From Microbacterium keratanolyticum (lineage in GTDB: Bacteria > Actinomycetota > Actinomycetes > Actinomycetales > Microbacteriaceae): 64,000 nucleotides of DNA. The DNA lies in NCBI RefSeq assembly GCF_016907255.1, contig NZ_JAFBBQ010000001.1, positions 2,976,001 to 3,040,000 on the forward strand, in the 5' to 3' direction. Under the pieces are notes generated by a model. The model was not told the DNA's origin. It saw nothing but the letters and a program-made list of their open reading frames with translations, and did not search any database. This document shows positions 35,660 through 46,088 of this stretch, piece by piece. The translations under genes and the position numbers were made by a program. Within the stretch, counting starts at the first letter, position 1. Every line of letters starts with the position of its first letter.

Positions 35660-36209
35660 CGAGCTTCGGCTGCTGCTGCTCGAAGCGCGCCGCCTCACCG
35701 ACGCCGACGAAGTCCTCGTCATTGGTTCCCAGTCTGTTCTTGCAACGTGGGACGATGACGAGCTTCCTGAGGAAGTGACGCGTTCGCGCGAAGCCGACAT
35801 GCTCGTGCGTGTTCGGAACGGCATCCGCCTCACGGATTCGGAGGCCGACTACGTCAGCGGATTTCTGGAATCCTCAGGCGTGCTCAGCGAGTTCGACCTG
35901 GAGCACGGCATCCACATCGACTCGGTGAGTCCAAACACCGCCACGCTCCCAGAGGGGTGGGAGGGACGGCTCGTCCCGATTTCCGCCATTGGTGAAGACG
36001 GCACCGAGGTTATTGGGCTATGCCTCGACCCATACGATGCCTGCGTGTCGAAGCTTGTGGCCTTCCGAGAGCATGACAGAGAGTTTGTCGGCCACATGAT
36101 CCGGGCAGCGCTCGTGAAGCCGGCGACAATCCTCGACCGCCTTATGGGACTCGCACCCGGTGTCGAAGCGAATCATGCCTACGTGTTCGTTCAGGGGTTC
36201 ATGGATTAG
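35649..36209 (+). CDS. DUF6036-type nucleotidyltransferase
   Basis: The 186-residue protein has a minimal nucleotidyltransferase pattern: VIGSQSVL with Gly26-Ser27, then EADML with Glu48 and Asp50 as metal ligands, and a later LDPYDACVSKLVAFREHD helix. This fits the DUF6036 group, whose relatives include AbiEii/MenT-like toxins that add nucleotides to RNA or protein. The gene overlaps the small upstream gene by 11 bp. Toxin or defence activity is inferred from the family and its position in an island. Confidence 0.72.
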   Translation: MRRDELRLLLLEARRLTDADEVLVIGSQSVLATWDDDELPEEVTRSREADMLVRVRNGIRLTDSEADYVSGFLESSGVLSEFDLEHGIHIDSVSPNTATLPEGWEGRLVPISAIGEDGTEVIGLCLDPYDACVSKLVAFREHDREFVGHMIRAALVKPATILDRLMGLAPGVEANHAYVFVQGFMD

Positions 36210-36248
36210 CCCGGGAATCAAGTTCGGCTCGGCGGACGTGTAGCTGAC

Positions 36249-36566
36249 TCAAGCTACGTTGAGCGCCTCGCGCGCCGCGTCCTCGATGCTCAAGTGGTCT
36301 TCGAGGTCACTGGCCGTTCGGAATCCCGTGACGAACATGCCGGCGCCGGTGTAAACCGCGAAGGAGCGCCCGCCCTCGTGCGTGACCTCGTAGGTTTTGC
36401 CGTCGCGCTCGAACTCGAAGAGGGAGAGACCTTCGTCCCCGTCTTCTTCGTCCTCGAACGCCAGCGTGCTCTCCGGCTCGGTACGGTGATGTTCGCCGAA
36501 CTCGCCCGAGGGGCGGCGGTGAAGTTCCATCTGTGCTGTGCGCTCGTCGTCAGTCATACCGACCAT
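36249..36566 (-). CDS. Hypothetical acidic protein
   Basis: I do not recognise this 105-residue product. The first half is acidic and polar (a run of Glu/Asp near residues 37-45); the second half, SLFEFERDGKTYEVTHEGGRSFAVYTG, alternates like a small beta sheet and ends in a helix. ATG 36566 or ATG 36557 could start it. It is convergent with the nucleotidyltransferase gene and divergent from the broken gene at 36682. Confidence 0.55.
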   Translation of the reverse strand: MVGMTDDERTAQMELHRRPSGEFGEHHRTEPESTLAFEDEEDGDEGLSLFEFERDGKTYEVTHEGGRSFAVYTGAGMFVTGFRTASDLEDHLSIEDAAREALNVA

Positions 36567-36681
36567 GTACGGGGCTCACTGGGGTGCGCATGAGGAGTAC
36601 TTGTCTGTCGTCATGACGTCGTTATGGCTCACGCTGCGCATATGAGAGGTGACCACCCCGCACCCGCACCGAGGAGCCCTC

Positions 36682-37022
36682 ATGACCATTACCATCATCG
36701 ACAGCACCGAGCAGGCCATTGCTGCCCGCGCCGAGGCTGAGGCCGCCCAGACTGAGTTCAACAAGAGCTTCCCGCGGCCGTCGCAGAGGACGTGCGCAGC
36801 ATCGTGCCCGACGCCATCGCCATCACCGTTCGGCACCGGGAGTGTGGCAACTCCTGGCACGTCGGGCTCGTCGCGGCGCCCTACGGCGAGGTGTGCATCA
36901 GTGATGAGCAGAGCATGCACATCGAGCGCGCGGTCAAGGCCACCGGTGCCACGCACACCGGCAACGTGCCCGGGGCGACATACATCTCCTGGACAGAGTG
37001 CCGCACCGAGTTCGAGGTCTGA
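36682..37022 (+). pseudogene. Small hypothetical gene with one frameshift
   Basis: ATG 36682 after GAGGAG opens MTITIIDSTEQAIAARAEAE and runs about 31 codons. Near 36772-36777 the sensible frame moves by one base into VRSIVPDAIAITVRHRECGN and ends at 37022. Adding one base in CCCGCGG would join both into a protein of about 113 residues. No function is recognised. The lesion may be real or a sequencing error. Confidence 0.55.
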
Positions 37023-37029
37023 GCGGATT

Positions 37030-37250
37030 TCAACTGCTGACCTCAGCCTGTGTGGCCGCGCGCTCGATGGCGCGGTAGACAGTTGAGCGTGCGACGCCAA
37101 ACATGTCCGCGAGCTCGCGCCGGAGCGCTCGCCGGCGTGGTGCAGCTTCACAAGCACCTCTTCCTGCGCCGGGGTGAGCGTCGGCTTCTTGCGCTGCAGC
37201 CGCCCGCGTGCCTTCGCGACAGCCATGCGCTTCCTGCACGAGCTTCATCG
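37030..37250 (-). pseudogene. C-terminal remnant of a serine resolvase (Tn3-type recombinase)
   Basis: Two pieces in different frames together give the end of a resolvase: KRMAVAKARGRLQRKKPTLTPAQ with LVKLHHAGE (37240 to 37125), then RRELADMFGVARSTVYRAIE (about 37120 to 37060), the helix-turn-helix of serine recombinases. One frameshift near 37115-37124 separates them. The catalytic domain is gone. This is transposon debris and shows earlier insertions into the island. Confidence 0.7.
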
Positions 37251-37497
37251 CTCGCTCCCCAACTCCTGCGGATACGTCCTCAACGCTGGCATAGGCCTCA
37301 TCCTCTCGGGATTTCAGACCCTCCACTAAACCTGGGCGATTCACTCAGAACGCTTCAATTGTCAGTCACGCCCTAGCCCCGGGGTACAGCGCGATGAGCT
37401 CGCGTGGTCTGCACTTCTCAAACGGCGAAGCAGTCATGAGCGTTCGGAGCAGGAGAACTTCCACACTCCGTTCAAGGTCCAGCGAGTCTCTAAGAGC

Positions 37498-37989
37498 TCA
37501 CTCCGTCGTAACCGCACCACGCATCCCGCAGGGTTCATCTCGAATCACGCCCGATGGATACAGCCACCGACCTTCAACCTCTGCAGGATGGGGGGTCCTG
37601 AATTGAATGCGGAGTCCATTGAGTTCATTCTCGGACGAACCCGTGCGAAGGAATATCATGAGCCGGTGGTCGGAGGGAATCAGGTTCTGGACGTCTGGTT
37701 GAATCCCTGCGGGCGGCGAGCCAACAGAAAACTCCTCCCCCGGTTCGAGCGAGGCCCGTCCTGATCCTTGAAATGCGACTCCATCTGTGCGCTCGGGTGA
37801 ATAGGAGGCGAACTTGATCTGGGCGTATTGAAACGTCTTCGTCTCAGCGCCGCACCAATGAAAAATGAACTCGCCGTCCCGCATAGTAACCGACATCGGT
37901 TGCTCGTTGGGAGAAGACCACAAGCAGCCGCTGAGCGCTATGCAGGAAACCAAGGCAACAAACATCGATGCCGCTCGCTTGTATGTCAT
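37498..37989 (-). CDS. Putative lipoprotein, candidate immunity protein for the RHS toxin
   Basis: The 163-residue protein has a lipoprotein signal with lipobox LSGC (Cys22). The mature part holds Cys46 and Cys154 and looks like a small beta-rich domain, with no family recognised. It begins 85 bp after the stop of the giant RHS protein on the same strand, the usual place for an immunity gene of a polymorphic toxin. A membrane-held lipoprotein would fit protection from a toxin acting outside the cell. Base composition is less GC-rich than in the flanking chromosome, a sign of transfer. Confidence 0.55.
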   Translation of the reverse strand: MTYKRAASMFVALVSCIALSGCLWSSPNEQPMSVTMRDGEFIFHWCGAETKTFQYAQIKFASYSPERTDGVAFQGSGRASLEPGEEFSVGSPPAGIQPDVQNLIPSDHRLMIFLRTGSSENELNGLRIQFRTPHPAEVEGRWLYPSGVIRDEPCGMRGAVTTE

Positions 37990-38074
37990 TTCATCCTCCT
38001 CAGATTCTCAGAGGTCTCGGAGGAACTCGGACATGCCCAGAGCGGAGAAGCCTCCACACGGAAACGAAAACGCA

Positions 38075-41000
38075 TTAGCACTCATATCCTCCTAAACCTA
38101 AGCCAGCGTCGATCTCGAAGTAGTTCTCGCACGCTCGACCGGAACCTCGCATTGCAGATTTCAAGCTTTCCCCAAGGTAGGCCAATACGTAGTCAGCGCT
38201 CCACCCCGCCCATTGCTGCGAGTGCCGAAGCTCGTGAGCCAACAGATTGTCATCCATAAGCACATCGGCGGTGTCCTCCGCCGTAAGGAAGACGTCTCCG
38301 AAAGTCGTTCCTCCGCCACCGGGATTCACAAAGCTCCCGCACACGATCACTCCGTTGTGCGCGGTCTGACAATCAGCTTTCCCCGCAAAGGCTGCGAGTA
38401 GGGCCGCCGTCGTGGCCAGCCTGTTTGCCTCCTGGCGTGCCTTCGCTGAGTTGGTCGCACGTTCAGTTCGTCGGATTGCCTCCGCGACCTTCCCCGGCCC
38501 AAAGGCATCGACCAAGGCACCCACGCTTCCTCCGCTCGGAGTTTCCATTTCGAATGCCCACTTTTGGCCGCTGAGGTCGTGTCCGTTGATGGGGTCGGTG
38601 GGCCAGGCGTAGTCGTTGGCTCCGCCTCCTTCGATGGGGTCGACTTGGAGGAACCGTCCGAGCGCTGGCACGTAGAGGCGCACTCCCATCTCGACAACAA
38701 GAGTGGAGCCTGCGGTTTCTGCGGACTTGAGGGCTCCTTGGTGCCAGAGGGTGTTGCCGGCGAGTTGACCGGTGTCGTCGGATGTGGCAGTGCCGATCGC
38801 GAAGGTTGTCGGGTCCATCGGCTGCCCGAACGGGTCCCACAGCAACAGCGGGCTCGTGGTCGTGCCGCTGCGGGTGACGAGAGCGTGACCGTTCATGCTC
38901 GGGTAGGACCATGTCACCGCGCCCGACTGGTTCGTCCAGGACACTCCTCCCGGCAGTCCCAGGCTTCGGGTGAGTGCGGTGCCGGTCTTTTGGCCCCAAG
39001 GCGAGTCGCCCCCGCCCGCGTGAAGGTAGGAGGTCGTGACGGCGGGGGCTGCACCGGCGGGGTCTGTGGTGCGTGCGGCAATGCGGCCGGTCGCGTCGCG
39101 CACAATGGTCACCTTCGTGCCGTCAGCGTATGTGGTCCCGATGTGACGGTCGGCGGCGTCATACGTGAACTGCATGTCCGCAAGCCGCGACACATTGCCG
39201 CGTGCGTCATACACGATGTCTGCGGCGGCGAGCCCATCCGTGACGGTGTTCGCCCCGGGAATGGCACCCGTGACTTGAGTGGAGAGTAGGCGGTCGGCCC
39301 AGTCGTAGCAGTAGGCCGTTTCCGTCGTCACTGGGGACGCACCGGGGGCCGTCCACACGTCCTGCGTGCTTGTGCGATTGCCGGACGCGCCCGCGGCGGT
39401 GTTCGGCCCACATCCTCCCGTCGCGGTGTACTGGTACGTGAGGGTATGGCCCGGGATGACGGCCTTCACTAACCTGGCCGCGGTGTCGTAAGTGTAGGTG
39501 AATGTGCGAAGCGTGCTTCCAGACACCAGGTGCTGCTGGGTGACGCGTCCAGACTGGGAGCGGATGACATTATCCGAGACGAGCTGACCACCGACGAGCC
39601 ACTCTTGGAACACGGTACGCTGCGCGGAGTCGCGCCCCACCTGGTTCAGCGCGGACCCGTCAGGGTAGGCGACCTTTGCAAGACGCTGGAGCGCGTCATA
39701 GGTGACGCTTGCGAGCTGCTGCCCGTCCCCCGCGACGGTCTTCACCTTTCCGTCCGCGTCATAGGTGTACGCGGTCACCGAGGCGGCGCCTCCCGCGGGA
39801 GTCGTGCGGATCTGCGTCACACGACCAGTGAGAGAGTCATACGTCGGCACGGTGACCGTTCCCCACACATCCGTATAAGAGGTGGTCCGTCCCAGCAGGT
39901 CAGCAACCGTGGTGACCGTGGAGCCGTTCGGGGACCCCGCGACGGTGACACCGGCGGTCGTGACCTGGTATCCACCGCTGACGAGGGGCGTGTAGGTTGC
40001 GGTCGTCGTGATCGCGGCAACGCCGGTCGGTCCCGTGATGGTGGTCGCGGTGGCGCGCCCGCGGGTGTCGAACGTCGTGCACGACCATCCGGTATCTCCG
40101 GTGGTTTTGGTGCCTGCGGTGCGTCCCCATGCGTCATACACGTATTCGGTGGTGATCGCCGTGCCGGTGGCCGGCGCGGGGCCAGTCATGGTCTTCGTGA
40201 GCCCGTACTGTCGGGTGCCGGCCGGTACCCCGCAGACCGCGGGCCCGGTCTCGAGATCCCCGTAGTACGTGCTGGTGGTCTTCGCCGTCGCTGGTGCGCC
40301 GGTGGCGGCGCCCGCGGGAAGGGTGCGGGTGAGCCGGCGTAGCCACCCGGTGCTGCCGGGTTGCTCGAACGACATTCGCGTTGTCAGCGCTTGACCGTCG
40401 GGGTCGGCGATGCCCGCAGTTGGCTGCCCCAGCCAGGGGTGCTCGTAGGTCATCCCCGCGGTCATCGAGGGCGCGGCGGCGCCGGGCGCGGATGTCTGGT
40501 CATCCGTGCTCGTGCGTGTGACGAGCCCGTAGTCCGGGCGAAGCGCGGTGCCGGGGGCGACGGTTGCTGTCGTTCCGGAGGTGGGGGTGCGCCATTTCAA
40601 CTGCAGGGTTGCGGTGGCGGTGTCGTCGCGATACTCGACGCGGATGCGGCGGGTTTCCCCTGCCGCGACGGTGACGGGTACGCCGACGGTTTCGGCAGCT
40701 CCGGTTGCCCATTTGTCGACGATGAGGGTGTCGCCGACCCAGACGCGGGCACCATCATCACTGTTGGTGACGAACGTGTACTGCCCCGCAGCGGGGAAGG
40801 TGACCAGCCCGGTCAATCGCAGCGACCAGGCGTCCGCTCCGATCCCTGCCCCAGGGGCATTCGTTCCCCAGGAGCGGTCGACGGCTCCGGCGGTTCCGCC
40901 GATACCGAACCCGATCAGTGCGGGCTTGCCACTGAGGGTCTTGTTGGCGTAGTAGGTGGCCTGCAGCCCCTGCAACGCTCCGTCGTAGACCTTAGCGGTG

Positions 41001-43849
41001 TGGGCGGGCAGGATGCCACATCCGCTCGTGCCGACCGGATTCGGCACGGGGCGCCCCGAAGCTTGGAAGCAGGCCACCGGTGCGGGCCCATAGGAGTCGG
41101 TGGCACGGTCGGTCGCCGGATCGTATACTGTCGTCGACATCACCCCCACCGAGCTGGTCGAGGATAAGACCAGGTCCTTCGTCGGATGCCATGCCTGGGT
41201 GACGGTGACACCCATAGGGCTGGTCGCGGATGTCTGCCGCAACGAGGTGTCGTAGCTGACGGTGTTGGTCGAGTTCGATACCCCTTGCACCGACACTGTC
41301 GCCGTGCGCGCCCCGACGTTGTAAGCGAAGTTCTTCTTCATCCGGGTCGCCGCCCCACCATCGGCAGACGGCAGCGTCACCGACGCCACTCGCCCATTCG
41401 CATAGGCGATCGTCGTGGCGGGAGGGTCGTAGGTGCTGGGGACGGGTTGCGCCAGGAGATAGTCGCTCGCAGCAGAATCCTGAACGGAGACGAGCATATT
41501 GTTTGTGTCGTACCCGAACACGGTCCGTTCTGCGCCGGGGTCCTCGATCATCCACAGTTGCCCGCCGGAGTAGTACAGGTTCGTGACCGGGTTCGGGTCT
41601 ACTCCCGTGGCGGGGTATTTGATCTGACACAGCGACCCGGCACGTGGCTTGACATGGCTCGGAGGCAGGGTCGGGCACGCCGTCTGCGCGGCGTTCTGAT
41701 ACACGAACGACACTTTCCGGTGATAGTTCGTGCCGTCTTTCGAGAGCGCATCGACGATCTCTCTCACCGTGCCGTCAGCGTTCTTAACAGCAATGGGTGC
41801 TGCGGGTTTTTGCGCATCGGCCGGGTTGGTAGCAGATTCAACCGTCCCGTCCGCGGCGAACTGGTAGACCGTGCCGCCCTCGTCCGTGTAGACTACGCGC
41901 CCCAGCGCATCCAACGAGACAGTGCCGTATTCCCCCACAGGGGGCGTGAACCCACCCGCAGATGTCTTTGAGTACGTGTGAGCGGCACCGCTGGCATCTG
42001 TCAGCACCACCGCCTGCGCCTCGATGGTCGCTTTCGACCACACAGACGCTTCGCCCACGATCGGGGTCATGGTCGTCCACCCGTCACGCATTGCGGTCGG
42101 TTCGGTGGAGTACCAGGATGCCGGGACAATCACGGGTCCCGCGCTGTCGGCCGCGTCATCGGCCCAGAGCTCGACGTATGCGCTGCCGGTCGCGTCGAAG
42201 TAGTCGAGCTGGATCGGAACCTGCGCGGTAGTCAGACTCTGAACAGCCGACCACTCCACCCCGGTGCCACCGTTGGCCCACTTGTCGAGCGCGGAGACCC
42301 CGTTGACACGCAGTTTGACGCCGTCATCATGACGGACACCGAACTTCCACTGTGAGGAAGCGTGCGGCATCCGGATGAAACCGTCCCACCGCGCCATGAA
42401 CGCATCCGACGCCAACGCCGGGCCGGGGCTTCCCGCACCCCAGTCGAAGGAGAGCGCGGAGTCCGTGCGGACCATCAGCGGAGTCTTCCCCGTGAACGTG
42501 TACCCGGCAGGAGCTGCTGGCACGTTCCCCAGGCTGTCCTTACCGTCGTAGTACGAACCCGTCAATCCACGAAAGGCGCCAGCGCTCTGGGAGTTGTAGG
42601 CGAAAGCAACACCCATCGGCCCACCCAGAGTGTTCACCAGAGGCGAAGAGAACGACAGGCTCGCGTTGCCGGTGGCAAGATTCACACCCACCGGGCCGAC
42701 GGCATCGAACGGCGACGGACCGGCTGACCCCAGACGCAGGTCGACTTTGATGTGCTTCACCCATGCCGGGGTCGCATTCTTGCTGTTCCCATCCGTCGGC
42801 TGCACCACCCACGAATACACGTTGCCGTCACGGAGAGTGCCCTCCGGGACCGTCCAGCGCACCTTCCCATCAGTCCCGGCGGTGACCAGCCCGGACGTGA
42901 ACACAGCCCCGGACTTGCCGTCCGCGCCAGTCGCGATCTTGAACTCGTACTTCACGGTGCCACCGGCGGGGAAGTTGTCTGGATCCGCCACAGCGTCGAC
43001 AACCAAGGTTGGGGTGAGCGTGACAATGGTCTCCGGCTGACCGCTCGCATTGCCCGGAGTCGCCGTCCCCACCGGCGGGGTCGGCGGTGCGATCTGCGTC
43101 GTCAACGACCGAACTGTGCTGTGCCGCTCCGTCGACTGGCCCAACCAATCACTGTGACCATCCATTGTGCGGGCACGCCAGTAGTACGTCGTCCCTGACA
43201 GCAGCTTCCCCTCGGGAACTGTCGCCTGCTTCGCTGTGACCCACCCGGATGACCACACCGGATTCGACATGTCCGCACTCGCCGACACCTCGAACATCTG
43301 ATACTGCGCCGGCGCGTATGGAGAAGCCCCGGTCGTCGTCACCGACAACGTCGGCGTCAACGACTGCTGCGTGACACCGTTCGCCGGCGACGCCTGCGTC
43401 ACCGTCGGGAAGTCCCAGTACTCGATATACAGGGCCGTCGCGATCTTCTTATACGTGTAGTCCGTACTCTCCCATCCCTGGATGTGGACTGGGATCGCAG
43501 ACATGTTCTGCCCGAAGTAGTTCACAATGAACCGGCCGATGCCTTCGCCGGACGTCCACCCTCCCCCGTCAGCGAGGGACAGGTTCGACAACCACGCGCC
43601 GCGACAGTCATAGCAATCGCCCGTGCCCTTATTGACCGCCGCGTCATACGCCACGGTGGTGCCCGCCCCCGCGTACACGGCAAGCATCTGCGCGTCGCCG
43701 ATGAACTTCTTATACGCCGGAGATGCGTCAAACCACGTATACGTCCGCCAAAACCTGTTCGTGTTGTTCTCACGGGTATTGCCAATATGGACTGATCCAT
43801 ATAGACCGCCCCATCGGACTTGAAAGATCTCTGGTGCGGAGGACCCCAC
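38075..43849 (-). CDS. Giant PA14/RHS-repeat protein with C-terminal HExxH domain (3' part of a frameshifted gene)
   Basis: The 1924 open codons hold, in order: Ig-like modules (about 150-360), a PA14 carbohydrate-binding domain (about 427-582), a stretch with YD repeats, a second PA14 domain (about 958-1110), RHS/YD repeats (about 1150-1700), the RHS core end [12 protein letters not shown] near 1732, and a variable C-terminus (1765-1924). That tip has HELRH at 1872-1876 and a later NYFEIDA, the pattern of a zinc peptidase. RHS shells usually enclose toxic tips. The first codons here are not the true start: the frame continues the gene piece at 43.8-44.6 kb after a one-base shift near 43790. 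Confidence 0.85.
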   Translation of the reverse strand: MGSSAPEIFQVRWGGLYGSVHIGNTRENNTNRFWRTYTWFDASPAYKKFIGDAQMLAVYAGAGTTVAYDAAVNKGTGDCYDCRGAWLSNLSLADGGGWTSGEGIGRFIVNYFGQNMSAIPVHIQGWESTDYTYKKIATALYIEYWDFPTVTQASPANGVTQQSLTPTLSVTTTGASPYAPAQYQMFEVSASADMSNPVWSSGWVTAKQATVPEGKLLSGTTYYWRARTMDGHSDWLGQSTERHSTVRSLTTQIAPPTPPVGTATPGNASGQPETIVTLTPTLVVDAVADPDNFPAGGTVKYEFKIATGADGKSGAVFTSGLVTAGTDGKVRWTVPEGTLRDGNVYSWVVQPTDGNSKNATPAWVKHIKVDLRLGSAGPSPFDAVGPVGVNLATGNASLSFSSPLVNTLGGPMGVAFAYNSQSAGAFRGLTGSYYDGKDSLGNVPAAPAGYTFTGKTPLMVRTDSALSFDWGAGSPGPALASDAFMARWDGFIRMPHASSQWKFGVRHDDGVKLRVNGVSALDKWANGGTGVEWSAVQSLTTAQVPIQLDYFDATGSAYVELWADDAADSAGPVIVPASWYSTEPTAMRDGWTTMTPIVGEASVWSKATIEAQAVVLTDASGAAHTYSKTSAGGFTPPVGEYGTVSLDALGRVVYTDEGGTVYQFAADGTVESATNPADAQKPAAPIAVKNADGTVREIVDALSKDGTNYHRKVSFVYQNAAQTACPTLPPSHVKPRAGSLCQIKYPATGVDPNPVTNLYYSGGQLWMIEDPGAERTVFGYDTNNMLVSVQDSAASDYLLAQPVPSTYDPPATTIAYANGRVASVTLPSADGGAATRMKKNFAYNVGARTATVSVQGVSNSTNTVSYDTSLRQTSATSPMGVTVTQAWHPTKDLVLSSTSSVGVMSTTVYDPATDRATDSYGPAPVACFQASGRPVPNPVGTSGCGILPAHTAKVYDGALQGLQATYYANKTLSGKPALIGFGIGGTAGAVDRSWGTNAPGAGIGADAWSLRLTGLVTFPAAGQYTFVTNSDDGARVWVGDTLIVDKWATGAAETVGVPVTVAAGETRRIRVEYRDDTATATLQLKWRTPTSGTTATVAPGTALRPDYGLVTRTSTDDQTSAPGAAAPSMTAGMTYEHPWLGQPTAGIADPDGQALTTRMSFEQPGSTGWLRRLTRTLPAGAATGAPATAKTTSTYYGDLETGPAVCGVPAGTRQYGLTKTMTGPAPATGTAITTEYVYDAWGRTAGTKTTGDTGWSCTTFDTRGRATATTITGPTGVAAITTTATYTPLVSGGYQVTTAGVTVAGSPNGSTVTTVADLLGRTTSYTDVWGTVTVPTYDSLTGRVTQIRTTPAGGAASVTAYTYDADGKVKTVAGDGQQLASVTYDALQRLAKVAYPDGSALNQVGRDSAQRTVFQEWLVGGQLVSDNVIRSQSGRVTQQHLVSGSTLRTFTYTYDTAARLVKAVIPGHTLTYQYTATGGCGPNTAAGASGNRTSTQDVWTAPGASPVTTETAYCYDWADRLLSTQVTGAIPGANTVTDGLAAADIVYDARGNVSRLADMQFTYDAADRHIGTTYADGTKVTIVRDATGRIAARTTDPAGAAPAVTTSYLHAGGGDSPWGQKTGTALTRSLGLPGGVSWTNQSGAVTWSYPSMNGHALVTRSGTTTSPLLLWDPFGQPMDPTTFAIGTATSDDTGQLAGNTLWHQGALKSAETAGSTLVVEMGVRLYVPALGRFLQVDPIEGGGANDYAWPTDPINGHDLSGQKWAFEMETPSGGSVGALVDAFGPGKVAEAIRRTERATNSAKARQEANRLATTAALLAAFAGKADCQTAHNGVIVCGSFVNPGGGGTTFGDVFLTAEDTADVLMDDNLLAHELRHSQQWAGWSADYVLAYLGESLKSAMRGSGRACENYFEIDAGLGLGGYEC

Positions 43850-44631
43850 TGGAACGTCGGGTCAATGAACACCGGATACGCCCGCTCATCCGACGCCAAC
43901 CATGCAGGATCCACGGCCAGCCCGTACGCCCAAGACCCGTCAGCCTCCTGCGTCAATGTCACCGCCGGGTTGATGAGTGCGCTCTCCCGCTCCCCCTTCA
44001 CGCCGGACGAGTCCCACGCCACCGGGGTCGGCACATGCATCACGACCGCGCCCTCAGCGTCCTGCAGTTCCAGCACATCGTGCTCGCCCAGCACCGGCGT
44101 CAACTCGCCCACATCAAGACGCCACGACCAAGACGCCTCAACCGCTGGCACTTCTCCGAGCACGAGGGTTTCCTTCACCGCCCCCGGTTCCACCTCATAC
44201 TCGAGGTCAACGTCGGCACGCACATCGGAGAACCGCAACGTGTCAGATGCCTTGCCGTCCGACGAATCCGGTTCCGCCCGGGCAGCATTGCTGTCCTCCA
44301 GCGAGAACGAGACGCTGTGACCGTCCGCCTCGACCAACACCGCACGATCCGCAGTGGCCTCATCCGCGAACGATGGAGACAGCGGATGATCCGGAGCCAC
44401 CCACCGGTCACCGTCTTTCACCACGTCTGTTGAGATTTCCGCCCATGTCCCCGGCGCAGTCTCAAAGTTCAACAGCTCCGTCGACTCCAGACGAATCGTC
44501 GTCCCCGCGTCCGTCGCGTACGTCGTAGAGAACGCGTCCCGGCCAACAACCGTACCCGCCTCCGCACGCGCCTTCAACCCCGCACCATCGCTCTTCGGCT
44601 GCTGTACACGCTGGGAAAGCCGCGAGGACAC
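43790..44631 (-). pseudogene. N-terminal part of the RHS gene, frameshifted and lacking a signal peptide
   Basis: The open frame begins at GTG 44631 (or at an unseen start up to about 44710) and reads through a beta-rich domain with ALINPAVTLTQEADGS and [14 protein letters not shown], then [12 protein letters not shown]. Near 43788-43792 the sense moves to the other frame (HIGNTRENN); one extra C would mend it. No signal peptide can be encoded, because a TGA lies just upstream in frame and the DNA there is the end of another gene. The secreted protein has lost its export end, so the gene is probably inactive or a rearranged copy. Confidence 0.7.
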
Positions 44632-44671
44632 GGCCTCCGTCGCGGTCTCGTCAATTCTCGGCTCAACAAAC

Positions 44672-45271
44672 TCACCCGCTGGCGGCGGTGAAGCCCCACT
44701 GCGCGGCAGTCAGTGCCGGGTACAGCTCCTGCGCTTCGTAGAACGCGTCGTTGTCTGTGGAGAATCGGAACAGCGCGGCGAGGTCGAAAGCGTCGAGGGT
44801 CTCGTCCCCCTCCCCTGCCTGCCACGCCTCGACGCGGGCGAGGTCGATGGGGTTGTCCAGGTCGAGCCCGCACAGGGCCATGACGTCCGCCCAGCCGCCC
44901 TCGGGCGAGTAGACGCCGGAGCGGGTGAGTTCGATGGCGATGCGCAGCGCCCACTCGGCGTCAGTCTCCACGCGCGGCTCGGCGTTCTCGGTCTCACGGA
45001 TCTGCAGTCGCAGGCCGACGTGCTCGGGCAGCCAGAACAGCGGGTGCCACATGAGCTCGGGCTTGACCGTGCCGAAACGGGTGTCGCGGTGGTAGACCGG
45101 GAGCGGGTGGGTGGTGATGGGGTCGGAGATGACCTCTGACGGCTCAAGGCCGCTGGCGTTGACGAACGCGAGCATCCGCTCGGCTGCCTGCATGGCGTCG
45201 TAACTGATGAGCAGCTGCTCACCCTCCTCGGTGAGGAAGTGCTGGCGGGCGATGGTTACGGGTGCGGTCAT
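44672..45271 (-). CDS. Hypothetical protein of a mobile-element type
   Basis: The 199-residue protein starts MTAPVTIARQHFLTEEGEQL and has an acidic, mostly helical C-terminal half (WAGEGDETLDAFDLAALFRF-like pattern). I recognise no domain. Its last codons run into the beginning of the RHS frame, which suggests a rearrangement joined the two. The 817 bp upstream carry clustered repeats that may control it. Confidence 0.6.
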   Translation of the reverse strand: MTAPVTIARQHFLTEEGEQLLISYDAMQAAERMLAFVNASGLEPSEVISDPITTHPLPVYHRDTRFGTVKPELMWHPLFWLPEHVGLRLQIRETENAEPRVETDAEWALRIAIELTRSGVYSPEGGWADVMALCGLDLDNPIDLARVEAWQAGEGDETLDAFDLAALFRFSTDNDAFYEAQELYPALTAAQWGFTAASG

Positions 45272-46088
45272 GTGGGGGCTCCAAGGTGTGAGTCAGGCGT
45301 GCACTCCACACCCTGCGGCGAGGGGCTCGCCCTCGGGTTCGGCGGGTGGCTCACGATGCTCGACGCGCATCTCGCCTGTGAAGGTTCGGGTCACGCGGTG
45401 GGCAGATGCTCCCGGGCTTCAGGCGCTACATAGGCGCTGCGGGTGCCACGTGCGCCCGGGATGGTGCCTCTGACACACGCTCAGGATGGCGGATTTGCCG
45501 ACTCACCTGCTCCCGACTGGGATCGCGGGGGTCTGAGCACCCCTCGAAGCGACGCTCTTGGCACAGCACCGGGCACCGCGCCCGGTCGGTGTATTCACAA
45601 TTCCCCAGGTCAGTTCACAAAAAGCAGGGCTGTGCCCGGTGTGACCGGTGCGGGAGGGTATGTACATAGAGCGAGAAGTGTTCTAGAGGAGGGGCAGTAG
45701 GGGGATTGCCCCTTCTATTTATCTATTTCTTCTCTTACATGAAATACCTACTACCGGGCAACCAGTCCAAGGTGCCCTTTCCTCTAGAAAACACTGGGCA
45801 AAACCATGCCCGGTGCCTGTTGAGGTGACCGGGCACACCGGCCAATCTCACCCAGAACGGGCGGGTTCAGGCTCTGAATGAACGGTCTCGACGCAGAATG
45901 GCGCTCTCACGCGAGCCATCCTCACCGGCCGAAGCATCGACCCGCGAGCCACAGCTGCCAGACAATCAGCCTCTCGTCCGCGCAACCCTCCCTCGTTATG
46001 CAGCGTTCGCACTTGCGTGAACGGGCGCCTCGGACACGTCGCGGGATGGCACTGCGCATATACGTGGCGACCGTCAGAAAGGATTCTC
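45272..46088. other. 817-bp noncoding stretch with iteron-like repeats, dyads and an AT-rich tract
   Basis: No supported gene. CACCGGGCA or its complement TGCCCGGTG occurs exactly at 45568, 45634 and 45807, with one mismatch at 45752, 45792 and 45827 and two at 45580. A 10-bp inverted repeat TTCTAGAGGA/TCCTCTAGAA (45681-45690 and 45780-45789) encloses a 7-bp stem (AGGGGCA, 45690-45696 with 45707-45713) and an AT-rich tract (about 45712-45752). The layout recalls a replication origin or a divergent control region between the 199-residue gene and the HTH gene. Confidence 0.6.
45568..45835. repeat. Cluster of seven CACCGGGCA-type 9-mers
   Basis: Three exact and four near copies lie in both orientations within 268 bp, around an AT-rich tract and a 10-bp inverted repeat. 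A protein-binding array, for a Rep-like initiator or a repressor, is the natural reading. No Rep gene is seen on the island. Confidence 0.6.

Noticed and set aside
43780..43800. Programmed ribosomal frameshift in the RHS gene
   Set aside because: No slippery heptamer or strong downstream structure is seen, and the gene has also lost its signal-peptide end, so plain mutation is simpler.
45443..45700. 85-codon plus-strand frame in the gene-free stretch
   Set aside because: It has no ribosome-binding site and no recognisable pattern, and it runs through the repeat cluster.
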